A DNA stretch of 64,000 bases from Paenibacillus sinopodophylli. GTDB lineage: Bacteria > Bacillota > Bacilli > Paenibacillales > Paenibacillaceae. Numbering within the stretch: the first letter of the stretch is position 1; each line of letters begins with the position of its first letter. Below, one piece after another: positions 8,771-16,588 of this stretch. The translations under genes and the position numbers were made by a program. A model generated the notes under the pieces. The model saw nothing but the letters and a program-made list of their open reading frames with translations, did not search any database and was not told the origin of the DNA. The stretch lies in contig NZ_VDBO01000003.1 in the NCBI RefSeq assembly GCF_005930355.1, positions 248,001 to 312,000 of the forward strand. The letters run 5' to 3'.

Positions 8771-8814
8771 TGTGATTGTGATCACAGAGCATTCGCTTTA
8801 CCCGCGGCTATACT
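8771..8814 (+). promoter_or_regulatory. hmp promoter with FNR/CRP-type activator site
   Basis: TGTGATTGTGATCACA (8771-8786) is a perfect TGTGA-N6-TCACA site. Its centre lies about 42 bases before the start point predicted from TATACT (8809-8814), which is the class II activation position. No good -35 is present, consistent with activator dependence. Such sites are bound by the FNR/CRP family in response to oxygen limitation or similar signals. Confidence 0.72.
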
Positions 8815-8898
8815 TTGTTTATACCTGAAGGCACAGTGAGGGCTTGTGAATCTAGATCATTCCTTGCTGGAGAGCCGCTAACCATTGGAGGGGTTTCG

Positions 8899-10131
8899 AT
8901 GTTAAGCACGCAATCGATTCAAATCATTAAATCCACCGTACCTGTTCTTGAGGTTCATGGCGTCACGATTACGAAACGGTTCTATGAGCTGCTGTTCACC
9001 AACCACCCTGAGCTGCTGAATATTTTCAATCACGCCAATCAAAAACAAGGAAAACAACAAACCGCTCTAGCGAATACCGTTTACGCTGCGGCCGTGCACA
9101 TAGACAATCTAGCAGCGATCATTCCCGTTGTGAAGCAAATTGGGCATAAGCATCGGAGTCTGGGCATTCTGCCCGAACACTATCCGATTGTTGGCAAATT
9201 TCTATTGCAAGCTATCAAAGATGTCCTTGGAGATACTGCAACAGATGACATTTTGTCCGCTTGGGCTGAAGCATACGGCATTATAGCCGATGCCTTCATC
9301 AGCATTGAGAAAGAAATGTATGAGGAAACGCATGCACAGACCGGCGGCTGGGAAGGGTTCCGTCCGTTCAAGATCGAACGCATCGTTAAGGAAAGCGAGG
9401 TCATCTCCTCCTTTTATTTGGTTCCCGAAGATGGCGGTGCCATCGCGAGCTTCCTGCCGGGACAGTATGTGAGCGTTAGAATTAAAAAGGAAGGCAACGA
9501 GCATACACAAATTCGCCAATACAGCCTGTCAGATGCTTCAGGCAAACCTTATTACCGCATTTCTGTGAAGAGAGAGGATGCTTATGGGGAACGGCCTGCA
9601 GGCGAAGTATCGACGTATTTGCATCAATGCGCGCAAGAAAGCAAGGTCATCATGCTGTCCGCCCCTGCTGGCGATTTCACTTTGAACACCGCTGATGAGC
9701 GCCCAGTTGTGCTGCTAAGCGGCGGCGTTGGCATAACTCCGATGATCAGCATGCTGAACACACTCACCGAGCAGTATAAATCACGTCAGGTTACGTTCAT
9801 CCATGCGGCGCAGCACGGCGCATTCCATGCGATGAGAGACGCGGTGAAGGAGCTTGCAGAGCAAAATCCTCAGCTTGCTGTATATTACTGCTATGAGAAG
9901 CCTTCAGATGAAGATCGACAGCTTCAGCTTTTCGACAAGGAAGGGCATATTGATCTAGTTTGGCTGAAATCCATCATTCCGAATGCGAACGCCCACTATT
10001 ATTTCTGCGGTCCAACACCTTTCATGGCTGCTATTAACCAATCGCTTCTGCAATGGGGTATCCCGCAGGCCGATATTCATTATGAGTTTTTCGGTCCATC
10101 TGCGAGCCTTGAGCCGGCAGCAGCCCGCTAA
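8899..10131 (+). CDS. hmp: Flavohaemoglobin (nitric oxide dioxygenase)
   Basis: A 410-residue protein converting nitric oxide and O2 to nitrate with NAD(P)H. An N-terminal globin domain (about 1-140) has the KHRSLGI segment with the proximal histidine region. A ferredoxin-reductase-like FAD domain follows, with the RQYSLS flavin motif, and an NAD domain with GGVGITPMISML and a C-terminal EFFGPSA. ATG at 8899 has GGAGGGG six bases upstream; the longer frame from 8815 has no such signal and would add non-homologous residues. The promoter carries an FNR/CRP-type site. A small Crp/Fnr-like regulator lies convergently 10 bases downstream. Confidence 0.96.
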   Translation: MLSTQSIQIIKSTVPVLEVHGVTITKRFYELLFTNHPELLNIFNHANQKQGKQQTALANTVYAAAVHIDNLAAIIPVVKQIGHKHRSLGILPEHYPIVGKFLLQAIKDVLGDTATDDILSAWAEAYGIIADAFISIEKEMYEETHAQTGGWEGFRPFKIERIVKESEVISSFYLVPEDGGAIASFLPGQYVSVRIKKEGNEHTQIRQYSLSDASGKPYYRISVKREDAYGERPAGEVSTYLHQCAQESKVIMLSAPAGDFTLNTADERPVVLLSGGVGITPMISMLNTLTEQYKSRQVTFIHAAQHGAFHAMRDAVKELAEQNPQLAVYYCYEKPSDEDRQLQLFDKEGHIDLVWLKSIIPNANAHYYFCGPTPFMAAINQSLLQWGIPQADIHYEFFGPSASLEPAAAR

Positions 10132-10141
10132 TCAGCTTGCA

Positions 10142-10642
10142 TCATTTCATCTGGGCACGCAGCAGTCGATTGACCGTCTCACGCCTAAGGCCGATAAGCT
10201 GACCAATCTCATCCTGCGTAAGCACATCCGTAATCGGTGCAGCGCCTATATACATCGCGAACCATTGCTGAAGCTTCGCCAGCTTGTCGACGGGAGCGAC
10301 TTGCGTTAATTGGTCTATTCGCTGCTGCATCATACGAAGCTTGCCTTGGAGAAGCAGTGCGATTTCGCGGCTCTTCTCCGGGCTGCGCTCAAGCTCGTTG
10401 TACCATTGCTGGGGCGATACAAGCTCGACCTCGCAGGTTACGAGTGCTATCGCCGTCCCGTGATAAGGCATAGGACTAATTAATGAATGATGAGGAATCA
10501 TTTCGTCCGGTACAATGATATTCACTAAAAAGGGATTGCCATCCTCATGGACGCGCACAATCTTCAGCAATCCGCTCTTCAAATGATACAGCGACCCGCT
10601 TTCTCCTTGATGAAACAGCGTTTGTCCTTTATGCAGCAGCAT
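10142..10642 (-). CDS. Compact Crp/Fnr-family transcription regulator
   Basis: This is 166 residues against about 220-230 for most of the family. It begins inside the usual cyclic-nucleotide-binding fold (GQTLFHQGESGSLYHLKSG) and ends immediately after the helix-turn-helix (LTQDEIGQLIGLRRETVNRLL), lacking the C-terminal wing. There is only one cysteine, so it cannot hold the FNR-type iron-sulfur cluster. The start is firm: AAGGAGG precedes the ATG. It is convergent with hmp, whose promoter has a Crp/Fnr-type site, so it is a candidate regulator of hmp; that is inference. Whether the short form is a natural compact regulator or a degraded gene is open, but no frameshift is evident. Confidence 0.85.
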   Translation of the reverse strand: MLLHKGQTLFHQGESGSLYHLKSGLLKIVRVHEDGNPFLVNIIVPDEMIPHHSLISPMPYHGTAIALVTCEVELVSPQQWYNELERSPEKSREIALLLQGKLRMMQQRIDQLTQVAPVDKLAKLQQWFAMYIGAAPITDVLTQDEIGQLIGLRRETVNRLLRAQMK

Positions 10643-10661
10643 GCCGTTCCTCCTTATAACT

Positions 10662-10692
10662 AAGCCCAGCCGTTAGTCGGTTGGGCTTTTTA
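10662..10692 (+). terminator. Hairpin before the Crp/Fnr-like gene
   Basis: AAGCCCAGCCG pairs with CGGTTGGGCTT followed by a T run on the plus strand. No plus-strand gene ends nearby, so it may stop read-through from hmp, or act in the leader of the minus-strand regulator. Confidence 0.5.
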
Positions 10693-10749
10693 TGATTCAC
10701 CTACAATTTCTAACCCTATCGCAATTCTAATAATGACACATTTAGGGAA

Positions 10750-10779
10750 TTGACTGTACAAGTTCTTGCGGAGTAGAAT
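10750..10779 (+). promoter_or_regulatory. Promoter of the HPP-like membrane gene
   Basis: TTGACT, an 18-bp spacer and TAGAAT precede the gene. The predicted start point (about 10786) falls at or just after the first ATG of the gene. Confidence 0.55.
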
Positions 10780-10784
10780 ATAAC

Positions 10785-11327
10785 ATGCTAAGTAAGTTTA
10801 TCGGTTTATCCAACTATGAAAGAAGGCGAGCTCGCAGCATGCATGTACGTACCTATGCGATTTGCTTATATATCATCTTCATTTACTGGATTTCGTCTCA
10901 TATCCCACATATGCAATCGTTATTTTTCCCTACGCTAGGCGCCTTCAGCCTGCTCTTCATTTCACGGCCGTTCGAGAAAGCAGAGGTTCGCAAGATCGCC
11001 TTCGGCGCCGTTATTTCCTCCATTGTCGGATCGGTATCTGTGTATATTCACCCCGGCGTTATATCGCTGCTCCTGACACTTGTTATCGTTATTTCCTTCA
11101 TCAATACGTTCAAATGGAATGCGCCGCCTATTCTTGCCGTGTCGCTCATCCCCTTTTTCACGCAGCCACCACTGCTCTGGGTCATTCCTATATCCGTCTG
11201 CGTTGCTCTGATCGGCTTGATGCTTACACTTTCGGCTGCGGCGTACATCGAGAAACGGTTCGGCACGCTGTCCTTGTTACCAAAGCGCGCCAAGCGTAAA
11301 CGGCTGAAGCCGACCTCTAGCGGCTAA
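10785..11327 (+). CDS. HPP-like multi-pass membrane protein
   Basis: A small integral membrane protein with about four to five hydrophobic helices. The pattern FPTLGAFSLLFISRPFEKAE and a later NAPPILAVSLIPFF resemble the HPP family, some members of which transport nitrite; transport here is not established. The start is uncertain. ATG at 10785 gives 180 residues but nearly coincides with the predicted transcription start. ATG at 10839, after AAGGCGAG, gives 162 and begins just before the first helix. The last 11 codons (KRKRLKPTSSG) and the stop are supplied by copy B of the dispersed hairpin element, so the native C-terminus has been replaced or extended. Confidence 0.75.
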   Translation: MLSKFIGLSNYERRRARSMHVRTYAICLYIIFIYWISSHIPHMQSLFFPTLGAFSLLFISRPFEKAEVRKIAFGAVISSIVGSVSVYIHPGVISLLLTLVIVISFINTFKWNAPPILAVSLIPFFTQPPLLWVIPISVCVALIGLMLTLSAAAYIEKRFGTLSLLPKRAKRKRLKPTSSG

Positions 11328-11390
11328 GCTAACGTTTCGCGTAGAAATATAGAGAAAGTTGGGGAAGTCATATACTTTCCTATATTTGAG
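11292..11390 (+). repeat. Dispersed two-hairpin element, copy B
   Basis: This copy starts within the 3' end of the HPP-like gene. Stem 1 pairs GCGTAAACGGCTGAAGCCG with CGGCTAAGCTAACGTTTCGC. Stem 2 pairs AAATATAGAGAAAG with CTTTCCTATATTT. It lies between two converging genes and may act as a terminator for either. Confidence 0.85.
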
Positions 11391-11417
11391 TAAGTCGAAT
11401 CGGACTCCGTACTGTAA

Positions 11418-13721
11418 TCAGCTCCGCCACTCCTCCGGCAGCAGCCGCTTATATTGCGGCTGCGAATACCGATCATCGACGAGCACCAGCGTTCCACGAT
11501 CGGTTTCTGAGCGAATTAAACGGCCGCCCGCTTGCAGCACCTTGTTCATACCAGGAAATACGTAGGCGTAATCATAGCCGCTCTTGCCCTGCCCGTTGAA
11601 ATAATCCTTCAGCATATTCCGCTCCACGCCTAGCTGCGGCAGGCCGACTCCAACGACGATGACGCCAACCAGCCGTTCACCGGCTAGATCAATTCCCTCA
11701 GAGAACACGCCGCCCATTACGGCAAAGCCAATTAACGACTTCCCGCTGCCAGACTGGAATGAAGCGAGAAATTGATCCCGCTCCTCCTCTGCCATGTCCT
11801 GCTTCTGCAATAGAACCTCCGTATCAGACGAAGCGCCAGCTGGTATCGACCATGCCCTAAGCTCCATGTAAGTCTCATACACCGCATTCATATAGGCATA
11901 GGAAGGAAAGAACACGAAGTAATTGCCGGGACGCTCATGCATCAGCTCCATGATAAGCTTCGCGATCGGCAGCTTCGATTCATCACGATCATGATAGCGC
12001 GTCGAGAGCGGCTTCACGATAACATCAAGCTGCTCCCTCGAAAAGGGAGACGGCACCGCAAGCGTATAATCATCCTCCCCTGCACCCAGCATGTCCATAT
12101 AATAAGAAACAGGTGAGAGCGTTGCCGAGAAATAAATATGCGAGCGATATCCTTTGCCCATATGCTGAAGCAGCTGAGAAGGGTCCAAGCAGAACAGCTT
12201 CAACCGCACATCGCTTTTCGTCAGCTCCGTATACACAACATAGCGCTCATCGAACAGCTTCGCTGTACGTATAAAGCTCTGGGCTGTGAAATAGGCATCC
12301 AGCAGCACGCCGCCAGTCCCCATGCCCGCTGCAAGCGCCTGCTCAGCAGCCGAAGCGAAGGCATTGACTAGCCCTACCAGTTCCTCCGGCAGCTGGTGCT
12401 CGACTAGATGCGGTGCGCCGTCGCTTTTTTTGCGCAGCGCAATAAAGTAATCGTTAATGGCCTTCGCCGTGCGGTAGCCCTCGCTATGTTCACCCTTCAG
12501 CTCACGCTGCAAGGCGAGAAACGGTGCCTTCGACAGCTCCGCTGAGAACATCTCTCGCGCACGATCCACTAAATTATGTGCTTCATCAACTAGCAATGCC
12601 GTTCGTTTCTTCATCTCCGCATATTGGCGCTTGAATGAAATCCGCGGGTCAAATATGTAATTATAATCGCAAATGACAGCATCCGCTGCGTAAGCCAAAT
12701 CAAGTGAGTATTCAAACGGACATACGCGATGCTTATGAGCATAGGCCTCAATGACCGATCTAGTCATCACCGTCTCTTGCTCCAGAATATCCAGAACCGC
12801 ACCATTAATGCGATCATAATAGCCGTCTGCATAGGAGCAGTGCTCCTTCTCGCAGCGAACCTCTTCTTGGAAGCAAATTTTGTCTTTGGCCGTTATCGTG
12901 ACAGCATGCACATGCAGCCCTTTCTCCTTCATGAACAGCAGAGCATCCTCAGCGGCAGCTCTTGTTGTCGTCCTCGCCGTCAAGTAATAGAACCGCTGCA
13001 GCATGCCTTCGCCGATTGCCTTAATAGCTGGAAAGGTCGTGGATATCGTCTTCCCGATGCCGGTAGGCGCTTTCGCGAACAATCGGACCCTCTCCTGAAT
13101 CGACTTATAGACTGCTCCCGCAAGCTTGCGCTGTCCAGCCCGATACGCATCAAATGGAAACGCAAGTTCGCCGATGCTCGCATTCCTAACCTGTTCATGC
13201 CTGCGCTGCTGCCGCGCGTAAGGCGCATACCGGGCAGCAACCTCATGGACATATTGCTCCAGCTCTGCGAAGCTCGCTTCTCTTGCGAAGCGGCGCTCCT
13301 CTTCCGTATCCGTCTGGACGTAGGTCAACTGCACGCGCATAGACGCCTGCTCATGCTCCTTCGCATACATATATGCATAGAAAAGCGCCTGCGCCCAGTG
13401 CACGGGATACCCGTCATCCGTTATACGGTCAAGGTCGCCGCCTGTAGATTTAATTTCATCGACGGTGAGCAGCGGCTCCGTAAAGAGCAGTCCGTCACAA
13501 CGTCCGTCCACGACAAACAGCAGATCATCCACTTCGATGTCCGCCTTAACATAAACTTCTTTCGCGTCCTGCTCCCCGTAAGCTCGCTGCACTCTTTGAT
13601 GAGCCTTGGTACCCTCATGCATCGCATCGATCGCATTCAACCTAACATCGATGCTTCCGCTCAGAAACACATATTCCACCAAATGCCTTACTGAAATCGC
13701 AACCGTTCCATTTATTAGCAT
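11418..13721 (-). CDS. PD-(D/E)XK nuclease fused to a DinG/XPD-type iron-sulfur helicase
   Basis: A 767-residue superfamily 2 DNA helicase. The N-terminal 150 residues form a RecB/Cas4-like nuclease: DGRCDG, then TVDEIKST (the D-x-E-x-K core), then the helix motif QALFYAY. The helicase follows with Walker A (APTGIGKT), an insert with four cysteines (ICFQ, VRCEKEHC, RVCPFE) expected to bind a 4Fe-4S cluster as in XPD/DinG, DEAH box (LLVDEAHNLVD), and C-terminal motifs including GGVFSEGIDL and QAGGRLIRSETDRG. A role in DNA repair or in clearing recombination and R-loop intermediates is inferred from the family. GAGAAGG precedes the ATG. It is monocistronic. Confidence 0.92.
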   Translation of the reverse strand: MLINGTVAISVRHLVEYVFLSGSIDVRLNAIDAMHEGTKAHQRVQRAYGEQDAKEVYVKADIEVDDLLFVVDGRCDGLLFTEPLLTVDEIKSTGGDLDRITDDGYPVHWAQALFYAYMYAKEHEQASMRVQLTYVQTDTEEERRFAREASFAELEQYVHEVAARYAPYARQQRRHEQVRNASIGELAFPFDAYRAGQRKLAGAVYKSIQERVRLFAKAPTGIGKTISTTFPAIKAIGEGMLQRFYYLTARTTTRAAAEDALLFMKEKGLHVHAVTITAKDKICFQEEVRCEKEHCSYADGYYDRINGAVLDILEQETVMTRSVIEAYAHKHRVCPFEYSLDLAYAADAVICDYNYIFDPRISFKRQYAEMKKRTALLVDEAHNLVDRAREMFSAELSKAPFLALQRELKGEHSEGYRTAKAINDYFIALRKKSDGAPHLVEHQLPEELVGLVNAFASAAEQALAAGMGTGGVLLDAYFTAQSFIRTAKLFDERYVVYTELTKSDVRLKLFCLDPSQLLQHMGKGYRSHIYFSATLSPVSYYMDMLGAGEDDYTLAVPSPFSREQLDVIVKPLSTRYHDRDESKLPIAKLIMELMHERPGNYFVFFPSYAYMNAVYETYMELRAWSIPAGASSDTEVLLQKQDMAEEERDQFLASFQSGSGKSLIGFAVMGGVFSEGIDLAGERLVGVIVVGVGLPQLGVERNMLKDYFNGQGKSGYDYAYVFPGMNKVLQAGGRLIRSETDRGTLVLVDDRYSQPQYKRLLPEEWRS

Positions 13722-13802
13722 AATGCCTTCTCAACCGCCCCATAAAGAACATTCGTTCTTCAATTGTACCACATGCATGCTGCCAAATAGCCAACCTATA
13801 CA

Positions 13803-13853
13803 AAGAAGCACCCCCTTGTCCATTTCTAAAATGGAGCAGAAGATGCTTCTTTT
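13803..13853. terminator. Hairpin terminator
   Basis: AAGAAGCA pairs with TGCTTCTT, with an inner TCCATTT/AAATGGA stem. It lies 55 bases beyond the end of the small acidic gene and upstream of the helicase gene. Confidence 0.6.
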
Positions 13854-13907
13854 AACGCATAAGCAGGCATGCACGCAGAATGCTCCTTGGACTAAGGAAT
13901 GGCGTAG

Positions 13908-14288
13908 TTAACGCTCGTCCGCCTCTTCTTCTGGATGATTTCCTACGCCGTTCAACAAATCTGTGCCGTGAAACTCCTCGCCTGGCGAAGCAGGGTCAAC
14001 CGGGCTATCTTTCGCAATCATATCCGCATCGGGAACTGCGGCAAGCTCCTCCGAAATTTCCTCGGCTGTATCCACCTCAGAATAGCTGTTCATATCCAGT
14101 GTGTCTGGAATATGCGATTCATGCACATGAGTATCCCCTTGTGGATACTGGTTAGCAAGCCTTTCATCCGCAGCGGGTACGGCATCCGCATTCGCCTCCT
14201 CCGTGAACAAACCAAAAGCCGGATCAATATCCCTTTCGGTAGCCAAGCTACCTACATGTCCTTTATTACGTTCGTTAGCGTTATCCAT
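13908..14288 (-). CDS. Small acidic hypothetical protein
   Basis: This encodes 126 residues with many Asp, Glu, Asn and Ala, no membrane segment, no cysteine and little predicted fold; it is probably largely disordered. It is supported as a gene by a strong GAGGAGG site eight bases before the ATG and by a downstream hairpin. No recognised family. Its composition recalls small acidic proteins common in spore-formers, but nothing ties it to the spore. Confidence 0.72.
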   Translation of the reverse strand: MDNANERNKGHVGSLATERDIDPAFGLFTEEANADAVPAADERLANQYPQGDTHVHESHIPDTLDMNSYSEVDTAEEISEELAAVPDADMIAKDSPVDPASPGEEFHGTDLLNGVGNHPEEEADER

Positions 14289-14438
14289 TTGATGACCTCC
14301 TCAAACGTTTCTACCCTATAATACCCACTATACTCATGCTTCTAACCAAAAACTCAAACAGTCTTTGTCGAAAAAAAAGGATGCAGCTGTAAATTCGTCG
14401 AACCCTATGCATACTGCACCTTAGAAATGGAGGCTTAT

Positions 14439-15539
14439 ATGTCAAGGCCACATCTTCAAAGCTTACTTATTACATTCAATTGGAACCGATTAATTCTTAA
14501 TATTTTGTGGGCTATATCCTTTGTTGTATTCGCTTCGCAATGGTTAATTTTTAAAGTAATCACAACAAAGCTGCCTTTTTTAATGTCTATGAATGATTTG
14601 GAGCAAGAAATGCTCATACCTAATTCAATCTCTCTCATCGTTATGGTTGGACTTGAGCTCTGGCATCGGACTTATCCCAAGTGGACAGAAGGTGCCATCC
14701 TAACCGCATCGATAACGCTTTCGTTTGTTTATTTGTATTTCATAAGCGATTATTTTGCTGCTGCCCCTGTCATTCTGCTGTTTCCTATTTTCATTTCCAC
14801 CATCTATTTCAAAAAGAAAGATCTGCTGATTTGCCTAGTCATATGTGTTGGCGGGTTAATCGGATGCTACTTCATGTACGAGGATCATTCGCCGTATACG
14901 ATGATCAACTTCATTATAATAACCTGTACCATTCTGATTGCCGCTCTTACTGGGTTTGCCGTTATTGAGCGGGGCAGTGAGCTGGTTACCCAGCTCGATA
15001 GTGTACAGCAATCCGAGCAGGAGCTTCGCGTGCAGACGATACTTATGGAGCGTATGGCCAAGATTGATCCTTTAACAGGCTTGCATAACCATAAATCGTT
15101 TCATGAATATATCGAAAAGCTGCTTGAGGATCAGAGGCTCCACGCATTCCCCATCCAGCTTGCCATTCTCGATATTGACAATTTCAAGCAGGTTAATGAT
15201 ACGTATGGGCACTGGGCAGGCGACATTGCACTCAAACAAGCTGCAGGCTGTATGGCCGATTATATTGGCAAGAGTAGCTTTGCAGCCCGGTACGGCGGTG
15301 AAGAGTTCGTCATCTTGCTGCGAGAGAATAACATCCAAGCTGCTTGGCAAATCATAGAGAAGCTGCGAATCGCGATTGCTCGCAGCCCCATTGCTGAGAT
15401 GAACCGCCGGCATATATCCGTAAGCATCGGACTGCATCAAATCGAAGCAGGTGAAACGAAGGAATATGCCTTCCAACAGGCAGATCAAGCGCTCTACGTT
15501 TCTAAGAGAGAGGGCAAAAACCGGACGACAATCCAGTAA
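14439..15539 (+). CDS. Membrane-bound diguanylate cyclase
   Basis: A 366-residue protein that should make c-di-GMP from GTP. The N-terminal half holds about six hydrophobic helices (roughly residues 20-190). A short coiled coil follows, then a GGDEF domain with DPLTGLHNHKSFHEYIEK, DIDNFKQVNDTYGHWAGD and the active-site motif RYGGEEF, so catalysis is expected. No RxxD inhibitory site is evident just before GGEEF. ATG at 14439 is chosen over 14427 because GGAGG sits six bases before it. It stands alone between divergent and convergent neighbours. Confidence 0.94.
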   Translation: MSRPHLQSLLITFNWNRLILNILWAISFVVFASQWLIFKVITTKLPFLMSMNDLEQEMLIPNSISLIVMVGLELWHRTYPKWTEGAILTASITLSFVYLYFISDYFAAAPVILLFPIFISTIYFKKKDLLICLVICVGGLIGCYFMYEDHSPYTMINFIIITCTILIAALTGFAVIERGSELVTQLDSVQQSEQELRVQTILMERMAKIDPLTGLHNHKSFHEYIEKLLEDQRLHAFPIQLAILDIDNFKQVNDTYGHWAGDIALKQAAGCMADYIGKSSFAARYGGEEFVILLRENNIQAAWQIIEKLRIAIARSPIAEMNRRHISVSIGLHQIEAGETKEYAFQQADQALYVSKREGKNRTTIQ

Positions 15540-15570
15540 ACAGAAGACAAGCTGTCAATCTGCTCATACC

Positions 15571-16440
15571 TTACGAATAACAGCCTGCAATCACGATTGT
15601 CGCGTTATCCTGGTACGGCCGTTGCTGGTTCATGACATGGGTAATGATAGACGCCGCCGCTTCAGGGGGAGACAGCGTCAGTGCTTCCCCCAGAAGCTCC
15701 TCGGACAAATCTTCATTCAGCCCATCACTGCTCAGAATAACAAAGTCACCTGCTGTTAAGTGAAGAGGTACTAGATTCGCATCGATTTCCGTAACGAGTG
15801 GTATGCCTAGGTAGCTCGTCAGCAAATGACGTTCTGGATGCGCTGCCGCTTCCTCCTCTGTCAGCTCGCCGGCTTCCACTCGTTCCTGCAGTCGATTGCC
15901 ATAAATATGATCCTTCGTTAGGGCCGTTAAGCGGCCGCCTCGATACAAATATATACGGCTGTCACCCGACGATATCCAGAATAAGCGTCCTTCCTGAATA
16001 ACAACAGCAACCAGTGTGGTGCCCACGCTCCATTCCAGCTCATGCGTTAACGCCAGCTCATAAACTGCCTGGTTAGCAGCATGCAAGGCTCTTCGAAGCG
16101 CATGCGGCGCCAACTCTTCAGCCGCTCTCTTCCCATATTGCTCAAGCATCACTTGCGCTGCCAGCTGTCCTGCTTCCTTGCCCATTTCATAGCCGCCCAT
16201 CCCATCCGCCAACACAGCCAGCACACCTTGTCGCTTAATGATTGCCTCATCCTCCAAATCTGAGATGCGATAGTCATCTTGCTGCTCCTCACGTTCGCCA
16301 ATATACTGCGCATAACCAAGACGAATCTGAATGATGTCCTGGTCAGAGCTTCCTCTTTGCTGAGTGACACGCCTAAGAATCGTAAGTTCCGCTGCCAGCA
16401 GCAGGCCGATCGCTATCCATATCCACCATATTCCATTCAT
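15571..16440 (-). CDS. PP2C-type serine/threonine phosphatase, membrane-anchored
   Basis: A 289-residue protein with one N-terminal membrane helix (WWIWIAIGLLLAAELTIL) and a PP2C domain. The metal-binding motifs are present: EEQQDDYRI, VLADGMGGYEMG, SSGDSRIYLYRGG, LSSDGLNEDLS and the final DNATIVI. It resembles the PrpC/Stp class that opposes PASTA kinases, but the usual kinase, rlmN and rsgA neighbours are absent, so its partner is unknown. ATG at 16440 places the start just before the membrane helix; a start at 16491 has no ribosome binding site. Confidence 0.9.
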   Translation of the reverse strand: MNGIWWIWIAIGLLLAAELTILRRVTQQRGSSDQDIIQIRLGYAQYIGEREEQQDDYRISDLEDEAIIKRQGVLAVLADGMGGYEMGKEAGQLAAQVMLEQYGKRAAEELAPHALRRALHAANQAVYELALTHELEWSVGTTLVAVVIQEGRLFWISSGDSRIYLYRGGRLTALTKDHIYGNRLQERVEAGELTEEEAAAHPERHLLTSYLGIPLVTEIDANLVPLHLTAGDFVILSSDGLNEDLSEELLGEALTLSPPEAAASIITHVMNQQRPYQDNATIVIAGCYS

Positions 16441-16542
16441 CGCATTCCCGCCTCGCCCTCGAACTTGGCCCGTACACAAGCTTCCCTTCATTTATATTCA
16501 TATTGGGCTGAGCAGTCATTTATGTTCACTAATAGGCACAGT

Positions 16543-16578
16543 GAAGAGCCCCGTACAGCTAGCTGTACGGGGCTCTTC
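16543..16578. terminator. Perfect 36-bp palindrome, terminator of the sugar ABC operon
   Basis: GAAGAGCCCCGTACAGCT is followed immediately by its exact reverse complement. It lies 10 bases beyond the binding-protein gene and upstream of the phosphatase gene. T-rich but interrupted tails flank it. Confidence 0.75.
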
Positions 16579-16588
16579 TTATAACTGT

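Noticed and set aside
12729..13694. Long open frame antisense to the helicase gene
   Set aside because: The helicase on the other strand has full motifs, while this frame has no ribosome site, no domain and a composition typical of an antisense shadow.
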